A stretch of 10,987 bases of DNA from SFTH01 sp963643985 (GTDB lineage: Bacteria; Bacillota; Clostridia; Christensenellales; Aristaeellaceae), in NCBI GenBank assembly GCA_963643985.1, contig CAVINP010000069.1, positions 1 through 10,987 on the forward strand, read 5' to 3'. Shown piece by piece: positions 1 to 5,869 of the stretch (the first letter of the stretch is position 1; each line of letters opens with the position of its first letter). The notes below the pieces were generated by a model, which saw nothing but the letters and a program-made list of their open reading frames with translations, had not been told where the DNA came from and ran no database searches. The translations under genes and the position numbers were made by a program.

Positions 1-6
1 GGTCAT
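1..6 (-). CDS. 5' end of a leftward gene running out of the window
   Basis: Only the ATG (complement of 4-6) and the next codon (ACC, Thr) are inside the window, so the product cannot be identified. The call rests on the upstream signals: a GAGGAGG ribosome binding site (complement of 14-20) sits 7 bases before the ATG, and a good sigma-A promoter lies about 40 bases upstream. A gene reading leftward from here is therefore well supported even though none of its coding sequence can be read. Confidence 0.7.
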
Positions 7-43
7 GGTGTTTCCTCCTCATTCGATACATAGATTTGTTAAT

Positions 44-71
44 ATTTTACCCCCCTGACACATTTTGTCAA
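44..71 (-). promoter_or_regulatory. Sigma-A promoter of the left-edge gene
   Basis: On the minus strand, a perfect TTGACA (complement of 66-71) is followed after 16 bases by TAAAAT (complement of 44-49, five of six matches to TATAAT). The transcript would begin near position 37, giving a leader of about 30 bases that carries the GAGGAGG site. Confidence 0.75.
56..70. promoter_or_regulatory. Inverted repeat TGACA-N5-TGTCA over the -35 box
   Basis: TGACA at 56-60 and TGTCA at 66-70 form a perfect 5-base inverted repeat with a 5-base spacer. It covers five of the six bases of the -35 box of the left-edge gene and extends into the spacer. A symmetric site in this place would suit a dimeric repressor, but the arms are short and one arm is simply the -35 consensus, so chance is possible. 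I do not recognise the regulator. Confidence 0.35.
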
Positions 72-166
72 GTATTTTAAGGCTGTCGTTGCAAAAAAAG
101 GAAGATCCAATCGGCATATCAAATTTGGTTCATCACGAAAAGTCGGGGGATTTCGTTTCGCTGAGC

Positions 167-266
167 TTCCGGCGCACTCCTTCCACCGCTCACGCGGTCC
201 CCCTCCCTCCGGGAGGGAAGCAAGGTCTTAAGCCGGCCGAGGGGCCGGTAGCCCCATCCTCCGGAA
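167..266. repeat. GC-rich multi-hairpin non-coding element, possible interspersed repeat
   Basis: This roughly 100-base stretch is bounded by TTCCGG (167-172) and CCGGAA (261-266), an outer inverted repeat. Inside are three consecutive hairpins: ACCGC/GCGGT (185-189 with 194-198), CCCTCCC/GGGAGGG (201-207 with 211-217) and CCGGCC/GGCCGG (233-238 with 243-248). No credible gene covers it; the short plus-strand frame over it is low-complexity and lacks a ribosome binding site. From memory, gut Clostridia carry dispersed intergenic elements with similar motifs (a GC-rich CCGC/GCGG hairpin next to CCCTCCC/GGGAGGG). No second copy is in this window, so repeat status is an inference. Confidence 0.4.
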
Positions 267-279
267 AAACGTGAAGAAT

Positions 280-308
280 AAAAAAACGCCTTCCTGTCCG
301 GGAAGGCG
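280..308 (-). terminator. Intrinsic terminator of the amino acid transporter operon
   Basis: CGCCTTCC (287-294) pairs perfectly with GGAAGGCG (301-308), an 8-bp stem with a 6-base loop. On the minus strand it is followed directly by seven T residues (complement of 280-286). It lies 33 bases beyond the stop codon of the ATPase gene and closes that operon. Confidence 0.9.
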
Positions 309-341
309 CAAAAACAACGGCGGAACTTGCATTAAGGATCC

Positions 342-1415
342 CTACAACGAAACCGTGAGCCTGCCGTCCGCGGCTTCGATCTCCTCGGAATAGCCCCGGA
401 TCAGTCTGGCGGAGATTTCATCCTTGGCGCGGCCGAGAATATCTCCCGTGATGCCGTTTCCGGCAAATTCCAGCTTCACATGGTCGGATTTCTCGGCGTA
501 GCTGAAGGTGAAGTGCAGATCCGTTTTCTCCTGGCCGATGGCGGCAAAGAGCAGGCTGTAGATCAGTTCCTCGATCAGCAGCACCGTCTTTTGCATGCGT
601 TTTTCGTCAAAGCGATGGTTGCGCATGAATTCCGCCAGCTGCCCCAGCATATCGTAGAGGTCAAAGCTTGGGCCGTGGATGTCATAGCCGAAGGATCGCA
701 CGCGGTAGATGAAGTCGCGTGTCCTGGAGCGCTGCGGGTTGTGGAAGATCTGCTGCGGCGTACCGTCCTCGTAGATGCCCTTTTCGTCCATGTAAAATAT
801 GCGGTTGGACACGTTTTCGGCAAAGCTCATCTCGTGGGTAACGATGAGCATCGTCATGCCGTTGTTCGCCAGGCGGTTCATGACGCCCAGCACCTCCGAG
901 ACCATGCGTGGATCGAGTGCGCTCGTCGGCTCGTCAAAGAATATGATCTCGGGTTTCATGGCCAGCGTCCGCGCAATGGCCACGCGTTGCTTCTGGCCGC
1001 CGGACAGTTCCTCGGGATAGCGCATGGCTCTGCCCGCCATGCCCACCATGTCCAGCAGGCGCATGCCCTCGTCGTAGGCGCTCTGTCTGTCCATGCCCAG
1101 CAGTTCGACCGGCCCCAGCATCACATTTTCGATCACGGACATATGCTCAAAGAGATTGAAGCTCTGAAACACCATGCCCATCTTGCGGCGGCACATCTCA
1201 AGTGTCCTGCGGTCCGCGCCCGTCAGTTCCACATCTTCAAAATAGACCTTGCCGCAGCTCGGCTTCTCCAGCATGTTCAAACAGCGCAGGAACGTGCTCT
1301 TGCCGCAGCCCGACGGCCCGATGATCGATATTACGTCGCCGCGATTGATCTCCACGTTGATGTCGCGAAGGATTTCACTGTTGAATGTCTTGCCCAGATG
1401 TTCCGTGCGAATCAT
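342..1415 (-). CDS. Polar amino acid ABC transporter ATPase with extra C-terminal domain
   Basis: A 357-residue ATP-hydrolysing subunit of a polar amino acid importer (GlnQ/HisP family), acting at the cytoplasmic face of the membrane. Visible motifs are Walker A GPSGCGKST (33-41), Q-loop Q84, signature LSGGQ (137-141), Walker B IIFFDEP (157-163) and switch histidine H194. The family normally ends near residue 240-250; here about 110 residues follow. That tail holds a helix with EELIYSLL (282-289), a strand plus FAGNG (317-321) and a final LIRGYSEEI...GRLTV segment. The order resembles the N box, G1 box and end of GHKL/anti-sigma ATPase domains, but the N-box Asn and G1 Asp are absent, so it probably does not hydrolyse ATP. 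The ATG overlaps the stop of the upstream permease fusion (ATGA, 1412-1415), implying translational coupling. The ABC ATPase call is firm; the tail's identity is inference. Confidence 0.95.
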   Translation of the reverse strand: MIRTEHLGKTFNSEILRDINVEINRGDVISIIGPSGCGKSTFLRCLNMLEKPSCGKVYFEDVELTGADRRTLEMCRRKMGMVFQSFNLFEHMSVIENVMLGPVELLGMDRQSAYDEGMRLLDMVGMAGRAMRYPEELSGGQKQRVAIARTLAMKPEIIFFDEPTSALDPRMVSEVLGVMNRLANNGMTMLIVTHEMSFAENVSNRIFYMDEKGIYEDGTPQQIFHNPQRSRTRDFIYRVRSFGYDIHGPSFDLYDMLGQLAEFMRNHRFDEKRMQKTVLLIEELIYSLLFAAIGQEKTDLHFTFSYAEKSDHVKLEFAGNGITGDILGRAKDEISARLIRGYSEEIEAADGRLTVSL

Positions 1416-3652
1416 TTGATCTTCACCCCCCTGAGCAGATAGCGTCCGGAGCGCCGATTCAGCCTGCGCTGCAGGAGCTTGAGCAGCTCAATAAAGGCGC
1501 AGGTGATGCCGAAGTAGATCAGTGCCGTGGCAAAGAGCGGGAAGAACGCCTTGTAGGTGCGGCTGCGCACGATGTCAGACACCTTCGTCAGATCCATGAT
1601 GGCGATATAGCCCACGATGGACGTGCCCTTGGTCAGCGATACGAACGTGCCGGAATACAGGCCGAATACGTTGTGCGCCGCCTGCGGGAAGATGATGCGG
1701 CGGAAGATCTTGAAGGGGCCGAAGCCCATGGCATGCGCCGCCTCGCGCTGACCTATGCTGACCGAGTCCAAACCCGTCTTGAATATGCCCGAGAGCGTCG
1801 CGGCCGTCTCCAGACCGAAGCCGATGATCGCCACGACGACGCCGGGAACATCCACGCCCCGGAAAACCATGTAGTAGAGTATCATCAGCCAGACCAGTAT
1901 CGGTATGCCCGTGACGATCTTGTTGTAGGCGGCTGCAAGCCTGCGCGGCAGGGCGTGTCCGGCATCCAGCATCATGCACAGCACCAGTCCCAGCACCGTG
2001 CCCAGCAGATAGGAACAGACGCTGATGAGTATGGTCACGCCGATGCCCTGCAAAAACAGCTTCCAGCGACCCTCGGTGATGAATGTACCGGTGAAGTTGT
2101 CCGTGAGCATCTCCCAGGGATCGTCTCCGTCCGCCACCGCATCCACGGCCTCGACCAGGTCGACATTGATCGTGCAGTAGGGCTGCGAAAATTCCAGAGA
2201 CTCGGCGCGCTCATCGGAATAGGCGATGCCCACCGTCACGTCCGACTTGCCGCTGACGACGGAGGATATGGCGGCGGCAAAGCTCATATCCCGGAACTCC
2301 ACACGCATGCCCAGTTCATAGGCCACGCGCTGTATGATCTCGCAGTCGTAGCCGATGATTTTGTTGTTGTACATAAAGCGCATCGGTTCGGCGGTGGAAC
2401 TGACGGCAACGCGCAGTATCTCGCCGGAACTGCATTCGGGGATGCCGCCCGTGTCGTAGTCGCCCGATGTCCACCTTTCAAAGGCCTCGTCCAATACGCC
2501 TTCCGAATCGAGCTTTTCCAGCGCCCGATCGATCCTGTCCAGCAATTCCGTGTTGCCCTTGGCGACTACGAAATGGCTGTCGTTGGCATAGACGGGGTTG
2601 GTGCAGTAGCGCACACCACCTTCGCTGTTCAGGTAGGCCTTGACCTGCACCTCCTGCACGACGGCATAGTCGATCTTGCCCGACCTGAGTGCCGCCATGG
2701 TATCCGGCACGGAATCATACACCAGCACATCGGCCTCGGGATATTCCATCGTCAGATCCCGCTCGGTGGTTGTGCCGCTCAATGCGCCGATTCTCGCGTC
2801 CGAGAGGCGGTTGGCGATGCCGTTGTCGCTCAAATCAAAGCTCGGCTTGGAGGATGTGTAGCGGTCCTTGCGCACGAGTACCGTCGCATCGGAGGAATAG
2901 TATTCATCGGTAAAGGCGATCTCCTTTTTGCGCTCCTCGGTCACCGATATAAAGCTGATGAGCAGGTTTTCATCCGAGGCGGCGACGGTGGGAATCATGG
3001 CATCGAAGTTCATGATACGTATGTCCCAATCCATGTTCAGGGCATAGGCGATGCGCATGGTCATTTCGATGTCATAGCCGACGCACTCGCCGTCCTCGAT
3101 GAGATAGTTGAACGGCTCGCTGATGCCGTCCACCAGCACACAGAGCGTATCCGTCGGGTTTTCGGGCGGCGTCAGCTCCGGCATGGTGCGGTCTCCGTTG
3201 CCGAACCAGCGATCAACCGCTTCCTCCATCGTGCCGTCCGTGCGCATCTCGGCCAGAACCTCGTTGATGTCGTCGCGCAGGCCGATCTTGTCTTTGGAAA
3301 GCCCGAAGGCTGCGCCCGTGCAGCGATAGGTCTCGTCGATGGTCGTGATCTCGTCATCGGCCTCGCAGTACAGGCCCATCATGCGCGTATCAAAGACGAA
3401 GCCGTCAATCTTCTCGGCCTTGACGGCGGCCACGGCCTCCAGCACCGTCGAAAAGCGCTGCAGGTCCGCATCGGGAAATTCCCGCTCGGCCATAAAATCG
3501 GATGCCGAACCCACGATGACACCCAGCTTGAAGGACGGCCGGTTGATATCGTCCGCGCTCTTTATCCTGTCATCGGTGTCGCCCGAGCAGCCGCCCGGCA
3601 GCAGTGCAAGTGCGCACAGGAGCAAAATACAAATAAGCCGTTTGCTTTTCAC
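1412..3652 (-). CDS. Amino acid ABC transporter fusion: half SBP, full SBP, half SBP, permease
   Basis: A 746-residue membrane protein joining substrate binding and pore formation. Residues 1-22 are a signal or lipoprotein-like leader (LLPGGC, imperfect lipobox, Cys22). Residues 40-155 match only the second half of a family 3 amino acid binding protein (KIDGFVFD at 81-88). Residues 167-398 form a complete binding domain, with the ligand-arginine region TEERKKEI (R241) and the lobe-2 motif GKIDYAVVQ (325-333). Residues 410-503 match only a first half (SDERAESLEF, R482). Residues 518-746 are the permease, with several hydrophobic segments and an EAA loop around QREAAHAMG (635-643). The start is GTG (complement of 3650-3652) behind a GGGGA site. 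It is the first gene of a two-gene operon with the ATPase. Fusions of binding domain to permease are known in Gram-positive bacteria; the half-full-half order is unusual. The exact substrate is unknown, probably a polar amino acid. Confidence 0.93.
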   Translation of the reverse strand: MKSKRLICILLLCALALLPGGCSGDTDDRIKSADDINRPSFKLGVIVGSASDFMAEREFPDADLQRFSTVLEAVAAVKAEKIDGFVFDTRMMGLYCEADDEITTIDETYRCTGAAFGLSKDKIGLRDDINEVLAEMRTDGTMEEAVDRWFGNGDRTMPELTPPENPTDTLCVLVDGISEPFNYLIEDGECVGYDIEMTMRIAYALNMDWDIRIMNFDAMIPTVAASDENLLISFISVTEERKKEIAFTDEYYSSDATVLVRKDRYTSSKPSFDLSDNGIANRLSDARIGALSGTTTERDLTMEYPEADVLVYDSVPDTMAALRSGKIDYAVVQEVQVKAYLNSEGGVRYCTNPVYANDSHFVVAKGNTELLDRIDRALEKLDSEGVLDEAFERWTSGDYDTGGIPECSSGEILRVAVSSTAEPMRFMYNNKIIGYDCEIIQRVAYELGMRVEFRDMSFAAAISSVVSGKSDVTVGIAYSDERAESLEFSQPYCTINVDLVEAVDAVADGDDPWEMLTDNFTGTFITEGRWKLFLQGIGVTILISVCSYLLGTVLGLVLCMMLDAGHALPRRLAAAYNKIVTGIPILVWLMILYYMVFRGVDVPGVVVAIIGFGLETAATLSGIFKTGLDSVSIGQREAAHAMGFGPFKIFRRIIFPQAAHNVFGLYSGTFVSLTKGTSIVGYIAIMDLTKVSDIVRSRTYKAFFPLFATALIYFGITCAFIELLKLLQRRLNRRSGRYLLRGVKIK

Positions 3653-3684
3653 GCCGTCTTCCCCGCCTGTTCACATTTTTCTAT

Positions 3685-3713
3685 ATTTTATCAGATATTC
3701 CCACAGTTTTCAA
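3685..3713 (-). promoter_or_regulatory. Promoter of the amino acid transporter operon
   Basis: On the minus strand, TTGAAA (complement of 3708-3713) is separated by 17 bases from TAAAAT (complement of 3685-3690). Transcription would start near 3678, leaving a leader of only about 25 bases before the GTG. That is too short for a riboswitch or T-box, so control would have to act at initiation. Confidence 0.75.
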
Positions 3714-3736
3714 TCCCGTAAAACGGCAACAAAGGC

Positions 3737-3766
3737 TTGACGCAACGGACATTATTGAGTTAAAAT
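3737..3766 (+). promoter_or_regulatory. Promoter of the NahK-like kinase gene
   Basis: TTGACG (3737-3742) and TAAAAT (3761-3766) are 18 bases apart. Transcription would start near 3773, which is downstream of the first in-frame ATG (3769) and so argues against using that codon. The -35 box lies 23 bases from the -35 box of the divergent amino acid transporter promoter, so one bound protein could affect both. Confidence 0.65.
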
Positions 3767-3788
3767 AGATGAAGATTATTGATCGGAC

Positions 3789-3792
3789 AGGA
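3789..3792 (+). promoter_or_regulatory. Ribosome binding site that fixes the kinase start
   Basis: AGGA lies 9 bases before the ATG at 3802. The upstream in-frame ATG at 3769 follows the -10 box by only two bases, has no purine-rich site and would be lost or at the extreme 5' end of the transcript. A further in-frame ATG at 3820 lacks a clear site. Confidence 0.6.
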
Positions 3793-3801
3793 ATTGATAC
3801 A

Positions 3802-4932
3802 ATGAACAGACAGCTTTCCATGAACCCCGAGCTGACGCGCAAACTGTTGCAGGTGGGTGAAGCCTTCCGTATTCCCGGCCCGCTCTTCTCCTATGACGAG
3901 ATCAAGACCGGCAACGTCAACAAGACCTACAGGCTCAACTACATCCGCGACGACGGTACGGGTCTGGCCGGCATCAAATCTTATCTGGTGCAGAAGGTCA
4001 ACACCTACGCCTTCCGTCACCCGGTGGAGCTGATGCAGAACATCGATCGCGTGACCGAGCATATCCGCAAAAAGCATCCCGAGGCCCAGAGCCTGCACTT
4101 CCACCATACGGCCGACGGGCTGAACTACCTGATGGACGATGACGGTTTCTGGCGTCTGAGCAACTATGTGCCGTCCGTCACCTTCGACAGCTGTGACGAT
4201 CTGGAGGTCGTACGCAGTGCCGGCAGTGCTTTCGGCGATTTTCAGATGCTGCTGGCCGACTTTGATCCTTCCCAGCTTTTCTACACCATCCCCGACTTTC
4301 ACGATACGCGAAAGCGCTACGCACAACTCAAGGCGGACGCCAAGGCCGATCCCTGCGGTCGTGTGGCGGAGGTGCGCGAGGATCTGGACTGGCTGTTGAG
4401 CGCCGAGGACGAGGCCTGTGCCCTGACCGATCTGTTCAACAAGGGACAGCTGCCCCTGCGCGTGACGCACAACGACACCAAGATCAACAACGTGCTCTTT
4501 GACGAGGCGACGCACAAGCCGCTGGTGGTCATCGATCTGGATACGGTCATGCCCGGTCTGGTCGGCCATGATTTCGGCGATGCCGTGCGTTCGGCCTGCA
4601 ACTTCGTCGAGGAAGACTGCCCCGAGCCCGGGAAGGCCGGCGTGGATCTGAACATCTACTGGGCCTTCACCGAAGGTTTTTTGAAGGAAACCGCCCCTGC
4701 GCTGACCGAAGTCGAGGTCGAAACGCTGGGCAGCAGCTGCTTTGCGCTGGCGTGCGAACTGGCCGGACGCTTCCTGGATGACTACATCATGGGCGACAAG
4801 TATTTCAACATCAAGTACGAAAAGCACAACCTCGTGCGCACACGCTGCCAGATCGCCATGGCGAAGGACACGCGCACGAAGATGAACGCCATCAATGCCA
4901 TCATCCGCGACTGCTGGACGCGCTACCGCTAA
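3802..4932 (+). CDS. nahK: N-acetylhexosamine 1-kinase-like sugar kinase (APH fold)
   Basis: A 376-residue cytoplasmic kinase of the aminoglycoside phosphotransferase/choline kinase fold. NahK phosphorylates the anomeric C1 of N-acetylglucosamine or N-acetylgalactosamine using ATP, feeding the lacto-N-biose/galacto-N-biose pathway in bifidobacteria. Here a nucleotide-binding loop TGNVNKTYRL (36-45) is followed by a candidate ATP-contacting lysine K65, the catalytic motif HNDTKINN (223-230: H223, catalytic D225, N230) and the metal-binding segment IDLDTVMPGL (244-253) leading into HDFGD (256-260). HNDTK.NN and IDLDTVMPGL closely match what I recall of NahK, more than generic antibiotic kinases. 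Length also fits (about 360 residues). Usual pathway partners (phosphorylase, uridylyltransferase, epimerase) are not nearby, so a related substrate is possible. It has its own promoter and no terminator before the tRNA. Confidence 0.85.
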   Translation: MNRQLSMNPELTRKLLQVGEAFRIPGPLFSYDEIKTGNVNKTYRLNYIRDDGTGLAGIKSYLVQKVNTYAFRHPVELMQNIDRVTEHIRKKHPEAQSLHFHHTADGLNYLMDDDGFWRLSNYVPSVTFDSCDDLEVVRSAGSAFGDFQMLLADFDPSQLFYTIPDFHDTRKRYAQLKADAKADPCGRVAEVREDLDWLLSAEDEACALTDLFNKGQLPLRVTHNDTKINNVLFDEATHKPLVVIDLDTVMPGLVGHDFGDAVRSACNFVEEDCPEPGKAGVDLNIYWAFTEGFLKETAPALTEVEVETLGSSCFALACELAGRFLDDYIMGDKYFNIKYEKHNLVRTRCQIAMAKDTRTKMNAINAIIRDCWTRYR

Positions 4933-4942
4933 AATATTTCAC

Positions 4943-4972
4943 TTGACAATTTGTGGTTTTGTGCTTTATAAT
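4943..4972 (+). promoter_or_regulatory. Promoter of tRNA-Ser
   Basis: Perfect TTGACA (4943-4948) and perfect TATAAT (4967-4972) are 18 bases apart. The predicted start lies about ten bases before the mature tRNA 5' end. A full-consensus promoter is typical of a stable RNA gene. It begins 10 bases after the stop codon of the kinase gene. Confidence 0.85.
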
Positions 4973-4987
4973 AGATACTGCACTTGT

Positions 4988-5076
4988 GGAGCGGTATCGA
5001 AGCGGTCATAACGGGACTGACTCGAAATCAGTTGAGGTGAAAGCCTCCGTGGGTTCGAATCCCACCCGCTCCGCCA
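4988..5076 (+). tRNA. tRNA-Ser (anticodon CGA)
   Basis: The acceptor stem GGAGCGG (4988-4994) pairs with CCGCTCC (5066-5072), followed by discriminator G and an encoded CCA (5074-5076). The anticodon loop CTCGAAA gives anticodon CGA, reading UCG serine codons. A long variable arm (about 5032-5048) marks a class II tRNA, as expected for serine. The T arm is GTGGG/CCCAC (5049-5053 with 5061-5065) around TTCGAAT. It is a solitary tRNA with its own promoter and terminator. Confidence 0.97.
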
Positions 5077-5083
5077 CATCTTC

Positions 5084-5112
5084 AAGCCGATGCGAATCGG
5101 CTTATTTTTTTC
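5084..5112 (+). terminator. Intrinsic terminator of tRNA-Ser
   Basis: AAGCCGAT (5084-5091) pairs with ATCGGCTT (5096-5103) around a GCGA tetraloop. An A and seven T residues (5105-5111) follow. It begins 8 bases after the CCA end. It would also end any transcript reading through from the kinase gene. Confidence 0.92.
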
Positions 5113-5172
5113 GTATCGCTACGATAATGTCAGAATCAGTTAATATTTATGTAACGCTATTTAAGCAGCCAG

Positions 5173-5200
5173 TTAACATTGTTAAGTTATGATGTATATA
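5173..5200 (+). promoter_or_regulatory. Probable promoter of the SH3-like protein gene
   Basis: TTAACA (5173-5178) and TATATA (5195-5200) are 16 bases apart; TATACA at 5197-5202 is an alternative -10 with an 18-base spacer. Transcription would start near 5207 just before the AAAGGAG ribosome binding site (5209-5215). The surrounding AT-rich stretch makes the exact boxes uncertain. Confidence 0.5.
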
Positions 5201-5223
5201 CAACAGATAAAGGAGTTGAGATC

Positions 5224-5616
5224 ATGATCAGACGTATTGTTGCATCTGTCATCGTTCTGGTGCTGGCGTTGGGCTGCGTGTTTGCGCTGGCCGAAGACAC
5301 CACCGCTCAGGAGGGCAAGACCCGCTATATCTCCGCCCGCAAGGGGCTCTACATTCGCGCTGCCGCAGACACGGATGCCGAAATCGTCGCGACCCCCGAT
5401 TTTAACTATACCGTGAAGGTCATCGGCGAGGAAGGCAAGTGGAGCCACGTGATCTACGAAAGCAACGATCAGACCTACGAGGGCTATTGCTGGACGGCCT
5501 ACCTCAGCAATCACAAGATCGTCGTCAAGCAGACAAACAAGGGCAAAAAGACGGAGGACGAATCTGACAGGATTGGCAGGGAAGAGGCCGAAGAACATGG
5601 TGGCTCTGTAAATTAA
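5224..5616 (+). CDS. Small secreted SH3-like domain protein
   Basis: A 130-residue exported protein of unknown specific role. Residues 1-23 are a signal peptide (RR near the N-terminus, a hydrophobic core, then ALA before E24, a good signal peptidase I site). Cys18 in LALGC is an imperfect lipobox, so lipid anchoring is less likely. Residues about 33-96 resemble a bacterial SH3 domain: ARKGLYIRAAADTDAEIV is the usual opening (compare the common LNVRSGPS-type motif), GKWSHVIYE matches the core strand, and EGYCWTAYLS matches the family's G-W/Y-hydrophobic closing strand. Residues 100-130 are a highly charged, probably disordered tail. Such domains often bind cell wall peptides. ATG 5224 is chosen over the upstream in-frame ATG at 5179 because AAAGGAG (5209-5215) lies 8 bases before it and the signal peptide starts there. 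Confidence 0.85.
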   Translation: MIRRIVASVIVLVLALGCVFALAEDTTAQEGKTRYISARKGLYIRAAADTDAEIVATPDFNYTVKVIGEEGKWSHVIYESNDQTYEGYCWTAYLSNHKIVVKQTNKGKKTEDESDRIGREEAEEHGGSVN

Positions 5617-5638
5617 GAATACACCGGTTGTCAATCCC

Positions 5639-5670
5639 AAAGAGACAGATCGAAACGGTCTGTCTCTTTT
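5639..5670 (+). terminator. Terminator of the SH3-like protein gene
   Basis: AGAGACAGA (5641-5649) pairs with TCTGTCTCT (5659-5667), and the stem can extend by a T-G and a C-G pair around a short loop. Four T residues follow (5667-5670). The T tract is short and interrupted by G. It lies 22 bases after the stop codon. Confidence 0.75.
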
Positions 5671-5671
5671 G

Positions 5672-5830
5672 TTCTGCACATCTTCGCAGGGAACAATTTA
5701 ACGGTTTAACAGCGGACAGCCCAATGGTCCGGGTTGCTGTTCATCACCACACTGTTTCACCGCTCCCCGGTCCCTCGTCCGTGGCCGGTTGCATGGTATT
5801 TGATCACCATTTCACTATCCACTGACCACT
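5672..5830. other. Intergenic stretch between convergent genes
   Basis: About 160 bases separate two terminators of convergent transcription units. I see no ribosome binding site with a usable reading frame, no promoter pair and no repeat. The minus-strand open frame entering from the permease side reads out of frame with the real gene and is a shadow. Confidence 0.5.
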
Positions 5831-5831
5831 G

Positions 5832-5862
5832 AAAAAGGCTGCGATCTCTCGCAGCCTTTTTT
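5832..5862 (-). terminator. Strong bidirectional terminator closing the sugar transporter operon
   Basis: GGCTGCGA (5837-5844) pairs perfectly with TCGCAGCC (5849-5856) around a TCTC loop, with five A before (5832-5836) and six T after (5857-5862). It can therefore work on both strands. It lies 7 bases beyond the stop codon of the last permease gene, ending the leftward operon. It also backs up the terminator of the rightward SH3-like gene. Confidence 0.93.
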
Positions 5863-5869
5863 GTCGTTA

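Noticed and set aside
65..274. 69-codon plus-strand frame in the left non-coding region
   Set aside because: It has no ribosome binding site, overlaps the promoter of the left-edge gene and reads through three hairpins. Its translation is proline- and glycine-rich and uninformative.
480..1442. 320-codon plus-strand frame over the amino acid ATPase
   Set aside because: It is antisense to an ATPase with all motifs intact and shows no family features of its own.
3653..3684. Riboswitch or T-box leader for the amino acid transporter
   Set aside because: The predicted leader is only about 25 bases, too short for any known leader RNA element of that kind.
1385..3721. 778-codon open frame on the plus strand
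   Set aside because: It lies antisense to the clearly identified transporter fusion. Its translation is rich in His, Arg, Asp and Gly without recognisable domains, as expected from the complement of GC-ending codons, and it has no ribosome binding site.
3760..4827. 355-codon minus-strand frame over the kinase
   Set aside because: It is antisense to the NahK-like gene, and its product shows only the compositional bias of a shadow frame.
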